Assembly: GCA_938045585.1 (NCBI GenBank)
Contig: CALIAU010000029.1
Span: 28,575 to 92,574, forward strand
Direction: 5' to 3'
Length of the DNA stretch: 64,000 bases
Source of the DNA: an uncultured Saprospiraceae bacterium
Lineage (GTDB): Bacteria; Bacteroidota; Bacteroidia; Chitinophagales; Saprospiraceae
A program made the translations under genes and the position numbers. The notes below the pieces were generated by a model that worked only from the letters and a program-made list of their open reading frames with translations, was not told where the DNA came from and searched no databases. Below, in pieces: positions 16,141 through 25,295 of this stretch. The first letter of the stretch is position 1. Each line of letters starts with the position of its first letter.

Positions 16141-18537
16141 TTAAAACTCAAAACTATAGGTAACATAAGGTATCATAGGAAACAAACTGACACGTCTTAG
16201 TCTGTATCTCTCTTCCTCCCCGTCATAGTAGGTATCTTGATAGAGGAAAAATGGGTTTTTACGCGCATAGGTATTATACGCGCCAATACTCCAGGTTCTA
16301 CTATAATTCTTTTTCTTTTTTATAAAGTTTATACCAATATCCAATCGATGATACGAGCCCATGCGAAAGTTGTTTTTCTCCGCATAAAAATTTTCAAGGA
16401 AGGTATCGAAATTAGTAAAGGGTCCGGAAAGATTTGTCTCTTGACCAAAGTGTCCCACCACCTGCGAATTCGCAAGCGTAACTGCATTCCCTGTCCCGAA
16501 CACCCAGGCTGCACTGAGATGTATCCCATCCTTCCACTTATACTGACCCACTAGACTCAGATCATGCCTTCTATCATATCGATACGGAAATCGCTCCCCA
16601 AAATTTAAATCATCAAACTGACGGTAGGTCCAACTCAGGGTATAGCCTAGCCATCCACTAAAGCGTCCTTGTTTTTTTTGTAAGAAAATCTCTGCACCGT
16701 AGGAGTCGCCATCCCCCTGCGTAATCCTATCCTGCCAGTTAGTAAACTCAAAAAGTCCAGAGCCATCTTTATAACTGATTAGATTTTCCATTTTCTTATA
16801 ATAGCCCTCCACTGAAAACTCATATTTACTCCCAAAGTTCTTTGCCAAGCCTAATGCAAGCTGATACGAATTTTGAGGAGCGACACGTTCTGTTGTTGGT
16901 AACCAAAGATCCGTAGGCAAGCCTATCCCTTCTAGAGATAACAGATGGATATACTGACGCATAGTCGCAAAGGAAGCTTTGACAGACAACTCATCATTGA
17001 TTAAATATCTCGAACTGATTCTAGGTTGCAGGGAAGCATATGTTTTACCCTCTACTTGAAATCCAGATGCATGCAGACCTATATTTGTTTTTAACTTATC
17101 ACTTATCTTCCAATCATCTTCAATATACAAGGCATGTTCAGCCGCGCGAATATCCGCCTGACCTACGGTTAGATTAAATTCATAATTCGTAGCGGTATCT
17201 AAATCTTTTAAACCAAAGGTACCTGGCTTAAACTCATGAAAGATGGTACTCGCCCCAAACCGTATAAAGTGCTTTGGAGAGGGTAAATAGTCAAAGTCAA
17301 TCTTGAGTGAGACATCATTAATTCCTGAAACATAGTCTAAGGAAATTTCTGTATACGCCTCTGTTTCCACATCTTCTTCTCCAAACGAAGCAAAGGTGTC
17401 TAACTCATACCTACTGAAGGTTGCTGTAGTATTACTAAACAACTTAGGATTCCACACATGGTTCCATCGCAAGGCACTCGTCAAATTCCCCCAACCTAAA
17501 TTATTTTCTGTGTACTCATTTGTAAATACTTCATCTCTTTCTCTGGCATTAAAATAAAATCGATCATCACCCAAATATGCGCTTAGATACAATCTATCAC
17601 TCGGCGAAAAAACATGATTAATCTTAGCATTTAGATCGTAGAAATAATATCCTGTATTCCCCTCTGTGCCTTCCTCTTCAAAGCCTTTTTTGATAAAGGG
17701 GCGGGCTAAAATATCAATGTAGGTGCGCCTACCTGAGATGATAAAAGAGGTTTTCTCTGACTTAATAGGACCCTCTAGGGTAAGTTTTGATGACACCAGC
17801 CCTATAGAACCACTTCCATGAAAGCCCTTATCACTCCCTTCTTTCATATTTATTTCTAGCACGGAGGATAATCTACCTCCATAGCGTGCTGGAAAACCAC
17901 CCTTAATAAGCTTTACATCTTTAATCGCATCTGCATTAAATACAGAAAAGAAACCAAATAAATGGGAAGCATTATACACTGGCGTGCCATCCAGCAAAAT
18001 TAGATTCTGATCAGGACTACCACCCCGCACATACAAGCCACTCTGCCCTTCTCCGCCTGACTGCACACCCGGCAATAATTGCAGAGCCTTGAGTACATCT
18101 ACCTCACCTAAGAGTGCTGGTACATTTTTTATTTGCGCAATAGGAATCTCCGCCACACTCATCTGCGTCTCTTCTGCGATGCGCTTGCTCTCTTCCGCAG
18201 TGATTGTTATCGTTTCAAGTGCTACTGAAGAACCCAATGCAACATTGATGATAGTATCCTTAGTTAGATCTAGTAAAATTGTATTATCACTAAAACCGAT
18301 GTAACTATAATTGAGCTTTACCTCCCCTGGTTCAAGGGTTATACTATAGAAACCAAAATTATTACTTATGGTACCTGACAGGGTGTTTTCGTCAAACACA
18401 TTTGCTGCAATTAATTTTTCACCCGTTTCGCCATCTTCTATATAACCACTTATCGTATACGATTGCGCATCTATATCTAAGGCAAGGAAACAACACAGCA
18501 AAAGGCTGCAGAGAGCAGAGTAGTTGAATTCTGTCAT
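16141..18537 (-). CDS. TonB-dependent outer-membrane receptor with carboxypeptidase-regulatory-like domain
   Basis: The 798-residue protein has a signal peptide. It is followed by a CarboxypepD_reg-like domain (YTISGYIEDGETGEKLIAAN, residues ~27-110). The plug domain contains LLPGVQSGGEGQSGLYVRGG and LLDGTPVYN, and ends GGRLSSVLEINMKEG. A 22-strand-type barrel follows, ending in the aromatic YVTYSFEF. It is shorter than SusC receptors (~1000 residues). It imports an unknown substrate using TonB energy. It forms an operon with the DUF4249 lipoprotein. No regulator lies adjacent. Confidence 0.9.
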   Translation of the reverse strand: MTEFNYSALCSLLLCCFLALDIDAQSYTISGYIEDGETGEKLIAANVFDENTLSGTISNNFGFYSITLEPGEVKLNYSYIGFSDNTILLDLTKDTIINVALGSSVALETITITAEESKRIAEETQMSVAEIPIAQIKNVPALLGEVDVLKALQLLPGVQSGGEGQSGLYVRGGSPDQNLILLDGTPVYNASHLFGFFSVFNADAIKDVKLIKGGFPARYGGRLSSVLEINMKEGSDKGFHGSGSIGLVSSKLTLEGPIKSEKTSFIISGRRTYIDILARPFIKKGFEEEGTEGNTGYYFYDLNAKINHVFSPSDRLYLSAYLGDDRFYFNARERDEVFTNEYTENNLGWGNLTSALRWNHVWNPKLFSNTTATFSRYELDTFASFGEEDVETEAYTEISLDYVSGINDVSLKIDFDYLPSPKHFIRFGASTIFHEFKPGTFGLKDLDTATNYEFNLTVGQADIRAAEHALYIEDDWKISDKLKTNIGLHASGFQVEGKTYASLQPRISSRYLINDELSVKASFATMRQYIHLLSLEGIGLPTDLWLPTTERVAPQNSYQLALGLAKNFGSKYEFSVEGYYKKMENLISYKDGSGLFEFTNWQDRITQGDGDSYGAEIFLQKKQGRFSGWLGYTLSWTYRQFDDLNFGERFPYRYDRRHDLSLVGQYKWKDGIHLSAAWVFGTGNAVTLANSQVVGHFGQETNLSGPFTNFDTFLENFYAEKNNFRMGSYHRLDIGINFIKKKKNYSRTWSIGAYNTYARKNPFFLYQDTYYDGEEERYRLRRVSLFPMIPYVTYSFEF

Positions 18538-18662
18538 TGATCGTTTTTAATGTTCCTGTATACTCTAATATATCCTAGGACATCACAGCTTGTTGCATTG
18601 TTAACAAAAATTAATACTATCGTAGTATAATTTTTAGAAATAATTATGATTTAGAGATAGGT

Positions 18663-19850
18663 TTAGATTTTCCTTCTCTTCTTTTCCGCCTGTATTAACT
18701 TTAATTCTCTACTCGCTTCTCCTGTGACAGATGTGTTTTCTTGGGCCCTGCGTATGAGATAAGGAATGACTTCTTTAATAGGACCATAGGGAACATACTT
18801 GGCAACATTAAAACCCTGTGCGGCGATGTTGAAGGTTATATTATCACTCATACCGTATAACTGGCAAAAGTTTAAATGTGGATGATCTTTTTGGATCCCC
18901 TGCTCATCTATGAGAGTTGCTTGTAACAAATTACTTTCAATATTATGAGATGCACAACACGAACCTATGGTCTCGTAATGTTCAACACAGTATCGGATGG
19001 CTGTATTATAATCCGCATCCACAGCAGACTTATTTTTATGAATAGGAGAAAGTCGTCCCTCCGCGTCTGCTCTATTCCTTTCTTTTTCCATATAGGCACC
19101 ACGCACATTTTTTGCACCTAATATATAGCCCTTTGATAAGGCCTCTTCGTGATCTAATTTTAGCTGAGCAAGCTTATCGTGTCTATACATCTGATAGGTG
19201 TTGTACACGATGCACTTTTCCTTGTTGTACTTTTCCATCATAAGCACTACCAGATCATCTATCGCAATCTGCACCCAACTTTCCTCAGCATCTATAAACA
19301 CACCTACACCCAGGGAATATGCCATATTACATATATCATCCAGTCTGTCTATCAGTTTCACCTGCTCTTCTAGTTCTTCCTTGGATAGTTCTTCTTTTGC
19401 TGATATTTTTTCTAGAAGTGCATTGTCTGTCAGTGCCGAAATTTTGACAGAAACAACAGGTACAGAATTATTCGACGCTGCCATTTCTATCGCCCGCACT
19501 ATTTCAGTTTTTACCTTATTGAGTTCCTCTTCCGTAGACTTTGCCTCCGCCCCGTAGTCTAATATGGTGAGTGCATTATGTGCATATAATTTATCGATTG
19601 CATCCTGGCAATCCATAAGATGCGTGCCACCACAAAATTGAGGGAAGATCGTATTCTTGACGATACGTTTTACGAAGGGTAAGCGCAATTGCATAGCAAG
19701 CAAGAGCATAGACGAACCTATCTTGACTAACCAGGACATATTCATAGTTCTGAACAGAAGCGCCATACGCTTGAGCTCCTTATCGGACTTATTTGAAAAA
19801 GCAATTTCGGTATTTGAAAAATCGATTTTGCTCGCTATAGGTTCAGACAT
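18663..19850 (-). CDS. Proline dehydrogenase
   Basis: The 395-residue enzyme of the Bacteroidota monofunctional type oxidises proline to pyrroline-5-carboxylate using FAD, passing electrons to quinone at the inner membrane. Visible family segments include FPQFCGGTHLMDCQ, the barrel strands VPVVSVKISALTD and GVFIDAEESWVQ, the YNTYQMYRHD helix, and the C-terminal NITFNIAAQGFNVAKYVPYGP. The motif LIRRAQENT, with paired arginines that bind the substrate carboxylate, is intact. It lies 10 bp after aroE on the same strand, suggesting one transcript. The second enzyme (P5C dehydrogenase) is not in the window. Confidence 0.9.
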   Translation of the reverse strand: MSEPIASKIDFSNTEIAFSNKSDKELKRMALLFRTMNMSWLVKIGSSMLLLAMQLRLPFVKRIVKNTIFPQFCGGTHLMDCQDAIDKLYAHNALTILDYGAEAKSTEEELNKVKTEIVRAIEMAASNNSVPVVSVKISALTDNALLEKISAKEELSKEELEEQVKLIDRLDDICNMAYSLGVGVFIDAEESWVQIAIDDLVVLMMEKYNKEKCIVYNTYQMYRHDKLAQLKLDHEEALSKGYILGAKNVRGAYMEKERNRADAEGRLSPIHKNKSAVDADYNTAIRYCVEHYETIGSCCASHNIESNLLQATLIDEQGIQKDHPHLNFCQLYGMSDNITFNIAAQGFNVAKYVPYGPIKEVIPYLIRRAQENTSVTGEASRELKLIQAEKKRRKI

Positions 19851-19860
19851 AGGTGGTTCA

Positions 19861-20592
19861 TCATTTAGTCTCCCAGATCTCCCAGGACTTTTCTGCTTGC
19901 AGCTGCAACATTTCTAATCCATTTTTAATGCGCGCTCCGTTCTGCTCTCCAGTCTTCAAAAATAAAGTTTTTTCAGGATTATATATGCAATCATAGAGCA
20001 AATGCTTTTCCCCTAATGCATCATAAGGAATCCGCGGCTTTTCTTTCAGCTTAGGACTCATCCCCAGAGGTGTCGTATTAATAATCAAGGTATGGCTTTC
20101 TACCAGCTCACGTGTCAGGGTCTTATAACTCAATGGCCCCTTCCTAGAAACAACTTGATAGCGAATTCCCAGTTTATCCAAAACAAATTTCACCGCCTTA
20201 CTTGCCCCACCACTTCCTAAAATTAATGCATCCGTATGTGTCTGCTCTTCTAAAAATGGACGCAGGGACATTTCAAAGCCATAGACATCCGTGTTATAGC
20301 CCACTAATCGTCCCTCCTTAAAATGGATTGTATTCACCGCCTGAATAGCCTCTGCATCTCCAGTCAGTTCATCTAAGAATGGTATCACCAATTCTTTATA
20401 CGGAATAGTAACATTCAAGCCTACTAAATTTTCCTTAGGCAAATTCTTAAATCCCTGTATAGATGCTATAGGAAAGGCTAGATATTTGCAATGCGCAATA
20501 CCCTCCTGCTTAAATTTACTCGCAAAATATCCCGTGGAAAAACTATGGCTTATGGGATAGCCTATCAGTCCATATATACGATCATTTGACAT
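19861..20592 (-). CDS. aroE: Shikimate dehydrogenase
   Basis: This 243-residue enzyme reduces 3-dehydroshikimate to shikimate with NADPH in aromatic amino acid synthesis. The substrate loop IGYPISHSFS, catalytic Lys66 in NVTIPYKE and Asp102 in YNTDVYG are all present. The glycine-rich nucleotide loop is GSGGASKAV, and the late motif NGLEMLQLQAEKSWEIW is typical. The length is slightly short compared with E. coli AroE (272), as is usual in this phylum. It is first in an operon with proline dehydrogenase. Confidence 0.95.
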   Translation of the reverse strand: MSNDRIYGLIGYPISHSFSTGYFASKFKQEGIAHCKYLAFPIASIQGFKNLPKENLVGLNVTIPYKELVIPFLDELTGDAEAIQAVNTIHFKEGRLVGYNTDVYGFEMSLRPFLEEQTHTDALILGSGGASKAVKFVLDKLGIRYQVVSRKGPLSYKTLTRELVESHTLIINTTPLGMSPKLKEKPRIPYDALGEKHLLYDCIYNPEKTLFLKTGEQNGARIKNGLEMLQLQAEKSWEIWETK

Positions 20593-20643
20593 AGAACAAA
20601 TGTACTTAAAGCACTCAGAATAGAATGCTAATTAAGATGATTT

Positions 20644-20800
20644 ATTTGGGCGTATCCCTCTGCTGTGCAGAGGGACCGGGTCATCCAGGGGTTCCGCCTG
20701 CCTTCCAAGGAACGCAGGCAGGTCCCTACGGGACACCTTAAGCTGCCTGCTATAGAGCAGGCAGCTTAGGTCCCTTACTACCCCTTACGCGGGCAGATAA
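20644..20800 (+). repeat. Multi-stem palindromic intergenic element (REP-like), copy 2
   Basis: The element starts TTTGGGCGTATCCC, close to the TTTGGGCGTGCCCC start of the other two copies read on the minus strand. Four hairpins follow: CCCTCTGC/GCAGAGGG (20656-20674), an interrupted CCTGCC...GGCAGG stem (20697-20722), GTCCC/GGGAC (20722-20734) and a perfect 12-bp stem AAGCTGCCTGCT/AGCAGGCAGCTT (20740-20767). The 26 bases at 20697-20722 recur exactly, inverted, at 23540-23565. The element lies in the 250-bp gap between aroE and the dikinase-like gene. Confidence 0.7.
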
Positions 20801-20842
20801 ACTTAACAAATAACACTATTCAAGAGAATTGCTCCTTAGTCA

Positions 20843-23386
20843 TTAAAAAAAATTTGCCTTGACAAAACTATTCACAAAAACCAATTGGCCAGCCTCGTTA
20901 AAACCCTGTATTCCATACCACCCTGACTGTAAATCTTGCAATTGTAGTTCTGTATGTTCAAATTCTTGTGAGTAGTGTATGACAGACTGTTCTTGCCCTA
21001 TCAGATTTACAATTCGTATTGTCTGGAAACCACAGTCACAATTCAGTTGCAGAGCGCTAGTTACAGGATTTGGAAACACGGCAGACTCAGCCAGTGAAAT
21101 CTCTTTTGTTCCATCTGTAATATCTGCACTGGACCAGAACCCAGCCCAGGGTCGTGCTTGTTTTATTGCAAGCGTACCATCTGCTCTTTCTTTAAACTCT
21201 ATATCCATAGCAAAGCGAGCCTCATCAGCAGGATCTACTTGGTATAAAGCTTTAAATTCTTCATGAATAATATGGAGATATGAAATCAAATCCAAAAGAT
21301 TAAATAAGTTCAAAATGGGAGCCATATCTGTCAAATTTGATTGTCTCACTATGGTTAGATCTTGTAAATCTCCTTCGTCTTGCGCTACAAGCATTTCCTC
21401 AGGAATAGAAAACTCTTCAGGATTTGTAACAAGGTCTTCGCCTACCTGAGTATTTATATAAAACGCATTTTCAATTTGATAAATAGGATCTAAACTTATA
21501 GCCACTCCATTGGATATTTCATCTTCAAAATTAGGATGACAGAGCACACCCATAGAAGCAAGGCGATGATTGATGCGGTAAAAATCTCTTTCCTCAAACG
21601 CGCGCAAATTCCACATACCAGCATACACCTGTTTAATCGATTTAGAAATATGCCCTTCGTCAGGATGCTGTGTTTTGGAAGTATATAAGCCTGCACCACT
21701 GAAACCGGGCAGGTCTTCATTGTTCGTACTAGATCTACAACGTACAGATGTCCCTTCTGGGAATAATGCATGCATTTCAGCTAAGTCTTCTAACATCCAA
21801 TCCGGCATTTCCGCATCACGTATACGCTTTCTAAAATCACTTAGCCTCTCCTCTCTTAATTCTAAACTAGCTTGGAAATCTTCTTCAGCTATCATCTGTT
21901 CAGCTGCCTCATGCAAGCCATTGTATTCCATAAATTCCTGATAGAAATAAAATGGCACTCCGTAACCATCTGGTATCACCGTTTCTTCAAAACCGAAACC
22001 ACGCATTGTAGCCAGGTTTGCACACTTGGCTCCAAACCCATCTGCCATATCAAACCGAATATCATCTAAGTCCATGATATCTGTATACGACAAATCTAAA
22101 GGCGGAAATTGCTCTTCCTTGGGACGTAGGGCATCAAACCATGCATCCACCTCCATTTGCGTTGCCTCACGTATTTCAAAGCCATCTGGTTCTACCTTGA
22201 AATAAATATTCTCTCCTACTAGATTCTCTATCAAGGGTATATTTAATGGATTGCGAATAAATGCATTTGGCACCCTATCTTGAATAGCACGAAGATTTAC
22301 ATGCGATAAGGGTGTTTGGAAAAAAGAGCTAATAATGCCACCAACCCTAGGCAGGGTATTAGGGAGCGCATCATATAAAACAATATCGCGCGCACCTGGT
22401 GTTTCATTTAAGTCCATAACACGTAATCTCCCATATCCTTCCGCTGAATTTAAAGCAAGGTAGCCCAGGTTCCCAAGAATCTCTTCCTCAAAGACGAAGT
22501 TTACCCGCGAACTAATAAATAACTCTTCATCTTCTTCAAATTGTTCTAAACTCATCTCAGTAATATAATAGCTAAGATTGTTTTCGAGAAAGGGCATATT
22601 TGCAGCCATGATTTCACATGTTCGTCGCACAATTTCAAATTCCTTTCCCTCCCCAATAGAATAATTAAACGTAAAAAGTCCTACCTCACCATGTAGGTTA
22701 AGCAGGTTGGGATGATATATAATTTCACCCTTCACAACATCACCAAAGTTGTCAATATCATGATCACTCATAAACAAAGAGTGCACTGCATACTGCTTAC
22801 TATTAATGAAATAAAACTTAGGACTCTCTGTGGTAAAATCGTCGATTACAAACTTCACAAATAATTTTCCATTCAGAAAATCTGCCCAAGGAATGCCTGC
22901 ACCTAATACGGAAAGCTCTTCAAACCCTTCGAGTGAACTTATAGCTACCGAACCATTATCTTCTAAGATGGGAGCAGCAGCATTTAGGGGACCCAGCACA
23001 GGCATTCCAAGATATTCTTCTATATCATTTACACCATCACCATCTGTATCCACAGGATTATCAATAGGATATTCTAATACTTGGTAATGCTCCAATGGAT
23101 AACTTCCTAAGGGTTCGCGTAAAATAGTTGTCCCTTCCTCTCCTAAATGTATTGAACTCACAAAATTGAAATCTTCAGATTCATTAAATCGTGTGTTCAA
23201 TACATAATATTTATCTGTGGAAGAAGAGACTTCTATACTGACCCTATCATTTACATCCACAGAATAATTTAGGATAGGAACTTCTTGCGCAAGGATGTAC
23301 GAATAATTTAATAAAAAAATACTGTAGACGATCAAATTTTGTTTTGCCGGACCACGGAATCCACTTGTCCATAATTGTATATCCAT
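20843..23386 (-). CDS. T9SS-exported dikinase-like protein (phosphohistidine swivel plus PEP/pyruvate-type ATP-binding domain)
   Basis: The 847-residue protein has a signal sequence (YSIFLLNYSYILAQ), an unassigned N-terminal part and a calcium-loop-like DTDGDGVNDIEEYLG (residues 113-127). A swivelling phosphohistidine-like domain carries TPLSHVNLRA with His362. A PPDK/PEP-synthase ATP-grasp domain follows (about 445-770), including DMADGFGAKCANLATM and SVRCRSSTNNEDLPGFSGAG. It ends with a T9SS tail (VFPNPVTSALQLN). The order, histidine domain before ATP domain, and the LSHVxxRA motif recall glucan, water dikinase. Export of an ATP-dependent enzyme is odd. Polysaccharide phosphorylation is a guess; a non-catalytic binding role is possible. 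Confidence 0.7.
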   Translation of the reverse strand: MDIQLWTSGFRGPAKQNLIVYSIFLLNYSYILAQEVPILNYSVDVNDRVSIEVSSSTDKYYVLNTRFNESEDFNFVSSIHLGEEGTTILREPLGSYPLEHYQVLEYPIDNPVDTDGDGVNDIEEYLGMPVLGPLNAAAPILEDNGSVAISSLEGFEELSVLGAGIPWADFLNGKLFVKFVIDDFTTESPKFYFINSKQYAVHSLFMSDHDIDNFGDVVKGEIIYHPNLLNLHGEVGLFTFNYSIGEGKEFEIVRRTCEIMAANMPFLENNLSYYITEMSLEQFEEDEELFISSRVNFVFEEEILGNLGYLALNSAEGYGRLRVMDLNETPGARDIVLYDALPNTLPRVGGIISSFFQTPLSHVNLRAIQDRVPNAFIRNPLNIPLIENLVGENIYFKVEPDGFEIREATQMEVDAWFDALRPKEEQFPPLDLSYTDIMDLDDIRFDMADGFGAKCANLATMRGFGFEETVIPDGYGVPFYFYQEFMEYNGLHEAAEQMIAEEDFQASLELREERLSDFRKRIRDAEMPDWMLEDLAEMHALFPEGTSVRCRSSTNNEDLPGFSGAGLYTSKTQHPDEGHISKSIKQVYAGMWNLRAFEERDFYRINHRLASMGVLCHPNFEDEISNGVAISLDPIYQIENAFYINTQVGEDLVTNPEEFSIPEEMLVAQDEGDLQDLTIVRQSNLTDMAPILNLFNLLDLISYLHIIHEEFKALYQVDPADEARFAMDIEFKERADGTLAIKQARPWAGFWSSADITDGTKEISLAESAVFPNPVTSALQLNCDCGFQTIRIVNLIGQEQSVIHYSQEFEHTELQLQDLQSGWYGIQGFNEAGQLVFVNSFVKANFF

Positions 23387-23529
23387 ACGCTTTGTTTTAT
23401 AAGCCCCTTAAAGGAATGCAGCTTTAAGTGCGCTTAAGTTGGTTATTAGTAAAACGGACTGTACTCTTAAGATGATTGTAATTGCTAGTACCCTTACAAT
23501 ATGACTTGTGTCAAGGACGACAATAGTAA

Positions 23530-23870
23530 GGTTTCATGGCCTGCCTGCGTTCCTTGGAAGGCAGGTTTTCGCCCTGCGGGCTGGTTTCTGCCCTGCGGGC
23601 TGGTATCACGGTTTCCGCCTTGCAGGCTGGTGTCATGGTTTCCGCCCTGCGGGCTGGTGTCATGGTTTTTGCCCTGCGGGCTGGTATTATGAATTTCTGG
23701 TGTCAGGATTTATTGTCCATCTGAATTGTTCTTGCGTATTGTCCCTTCATCCCCACGCGCACCAGGGTGCGCTATCCCTTCATCCCTCCATCTACTTCTA
23801 ATTAAATAACTTACAAACCGTGAAACCTGGAAACCGCGAAACCTGGAAACCGCGAAACCGCGAAACCTCA
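23530..23870. repeat. Intergenic element with tandem repeats and inverted 8-bp array (copy C type)
   Basis: From 23530 to about 23690, units of GCCCTGCGGGCTGGT recur five times, three of them joined by a TCACGGTTTCC-type spacer. At 23816-23869 an array of GGAAACC/GCGAAACC (8-bp period) presents the GGTTTC core in the opposite orientation. Inside lie GCGCACC/GGTGCGC palindromes and a doubled TCCCTTCATCC. The right array abuts the stop codon of the glycosyltransferase gene. The base composition is far richer in GC than the neighbouring genes. Short open frames across it are products of the repeats. Confidence 0.75.
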
Positions 23871-25289
23871 CTTTCCTTTCCCTTGCAGCAAGACAAGAAC
23901 TGTATAGGTAAGAATCTTTATATCTAAGGCAAAGGACATATTCTCGATATAGATCATATCATACTTGAGACGTTGTAACATCTGTTCCACATTAGATGCA
24001 TAACCAAATTTTACCTGGCCCCATGAAGTAATTCCTGGGCGCACCTTGAGCAGGTGTCTGTAGTGAGGAGCTGATTCCATTATTTTATCAATATAAAATT
24101 GGCGTTCTGGCCTAGGACCTACTAAGGACATATCGCCGCGCAAGACATTTATAAATTGGGGCAGTTCGTCTATACGCCACTTACGCATTACTTTACCGTA
24201 GGGAGTAATACGTGCGTCATCGTCACTAGACAATTGAGGGCCTGCCTCTTCCGCATCTGTGTACATAGATCGAAACTTCAAAATCTGGAAAGGCTTGGAA
24301 TTTTTTCCTATGCGTTCCTGACTAAAAAAAACAGGTCCAGTCGAACTTGTTTTTATCCGAATCCATGCATAAAGAAGAATAGGTGCAAAAATAATGGGAA
24401 TAAGTAGGGCTACAAAAATGTCTAAGCCACGTTTCGCTAGACGCTCCCATTTAGGCATCAAACTGTTATCTATTTCTAAGAGAATAGCACCATACACATG
24501 ATTCATTTTTACACTACCTAGCATGATATCGTACATATCAGGAATAATCTTTATTAAGACCTTGTCATCAAAATCAAAGAGTGTATCTAAAATAGATTTG
24601 ACCTTTCCATGATCTGAGGTTTCAATGGCAATGATGACCTCTTCCACATTTTGTTCCTGAATAATTGTGCTCAGGTCGGAAAGAGAGCCCAATAAAGGCA
24701 AACTTTCTTTTAATTTATTTTTTGAACTTCCGTTGGAATCTATAAAGCCTATAAACTTATGCCCTAAGCTATATTCTCTGTTGGTAATTTCTTCGTGCAG
24801 TTCTACCGCGTTTTCATCTCCTCCAATTAAAAGGGTATTATAAAATACCTTACCCTTTTTCAATCTATTCTTTGCGATGGTCAAATAGATAACGCGCGCT
24901 ATACTTGTTATAAAAAAATGTAGGCCAAATAAGCGTAAAAAAGGGTACACATATTCTGTATAGTAAAACACCTGATCATCTAACATGACAGTGAAAAACA
25001 ATATTATTACACCAATAAGTGTTATTACGAAGGTCCGTTGGATTGTATTCAGCCTAGAATATCTGTAGATGTCTTTATACTTACCAAAGACCTCATACAG
25101 AATAACCCAACCAATAGGAATAATCAAAAGTCCTTGCATAAGTTTAGGATCTTCGATGATCTGAGAAACGGCAAGTCCAGGATCTTCTAGTTTCTTTCGG
25201 TACACAAAAAACAAAAACCAAGCAAGCATCGCAGAGAGATAGTCTACTATACGATAAAGCAAGATTTCTAGTTTTCTTTGTCCCTGCAT
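23868..25289 (-). CDS. Undecaprenyl-phosphate sugar phosphotransferase (WcaJ/WbaP-like)
   Basis: The 473-residue polytopic enzyme starts polysaccharide synthesis by moving a sugar-1-phosphate onto undecaprenyl phosphate at the inner membrane. Four N-terminal membrane segments are followed by a Rossmann-like central domain (YNTLLIGGDENAVEL). The bacterial sugar transferase domain comes last: KRGLDIFVALLIPI, then GPVFFSQERIGKN, KFRSMYTDAE, WRIDELPQFINVLRGDMSLV and GPRPER. A GTG lies one codon upstream of the ATG used here. It is the last of four tightly packed genes. Which sugar is moved cannot be read from the sequence. Confidence 0.9.
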   Translation of the reverse strand: MQGQRKLEILLYRIVDYLSAMLAWFLFFVYRKKLEDPGLAVSQIIEDPKLMQGLLIIPIGWVILYEVFGKYKDIYRYSRLNTIQRTFVITLIGVIILFFTVMLDDQVFYYTEYVYPFLRLFGLHFFITSIARVIYLTIAKNRLKKGKVFYNTLLIGGDENAVELHEEITNREYSLGHKFIGFIDSNGSSKNKLKESLPLLGSLSDLSTIIQEQNVEEVIIAIETSDHGKVKSILDTLFDFDDKVLIKIIPDMYDIMLGSVKMNHVYGAILLEIDNSLMPKWERLAKRGLDIFVALLIPIIFAPILLYAWIRIKTSSTGPVFFSQERIGKNSKPFQILKFRSMYTDAEEAGPQLSSDDDARITPYGKVMRKWRIDELPQFINVLRGDMSLVGPRPERQFYIDKIMESAPHYRHLLKVRPGITSWGQVKFGYASNVEQMLQRLKYDMIYIENMSFALDIKILTYTVLVLLQGKGK

Positions 25290-25295
25290 CACAGA

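Noticed and set aside
23501..23801. Three overlapping short open frames with PAGW/CGLV repeats
   Set aside because: They are translations of a GC-rich intergenic repeat in every frame, without start context or conserved protein features.
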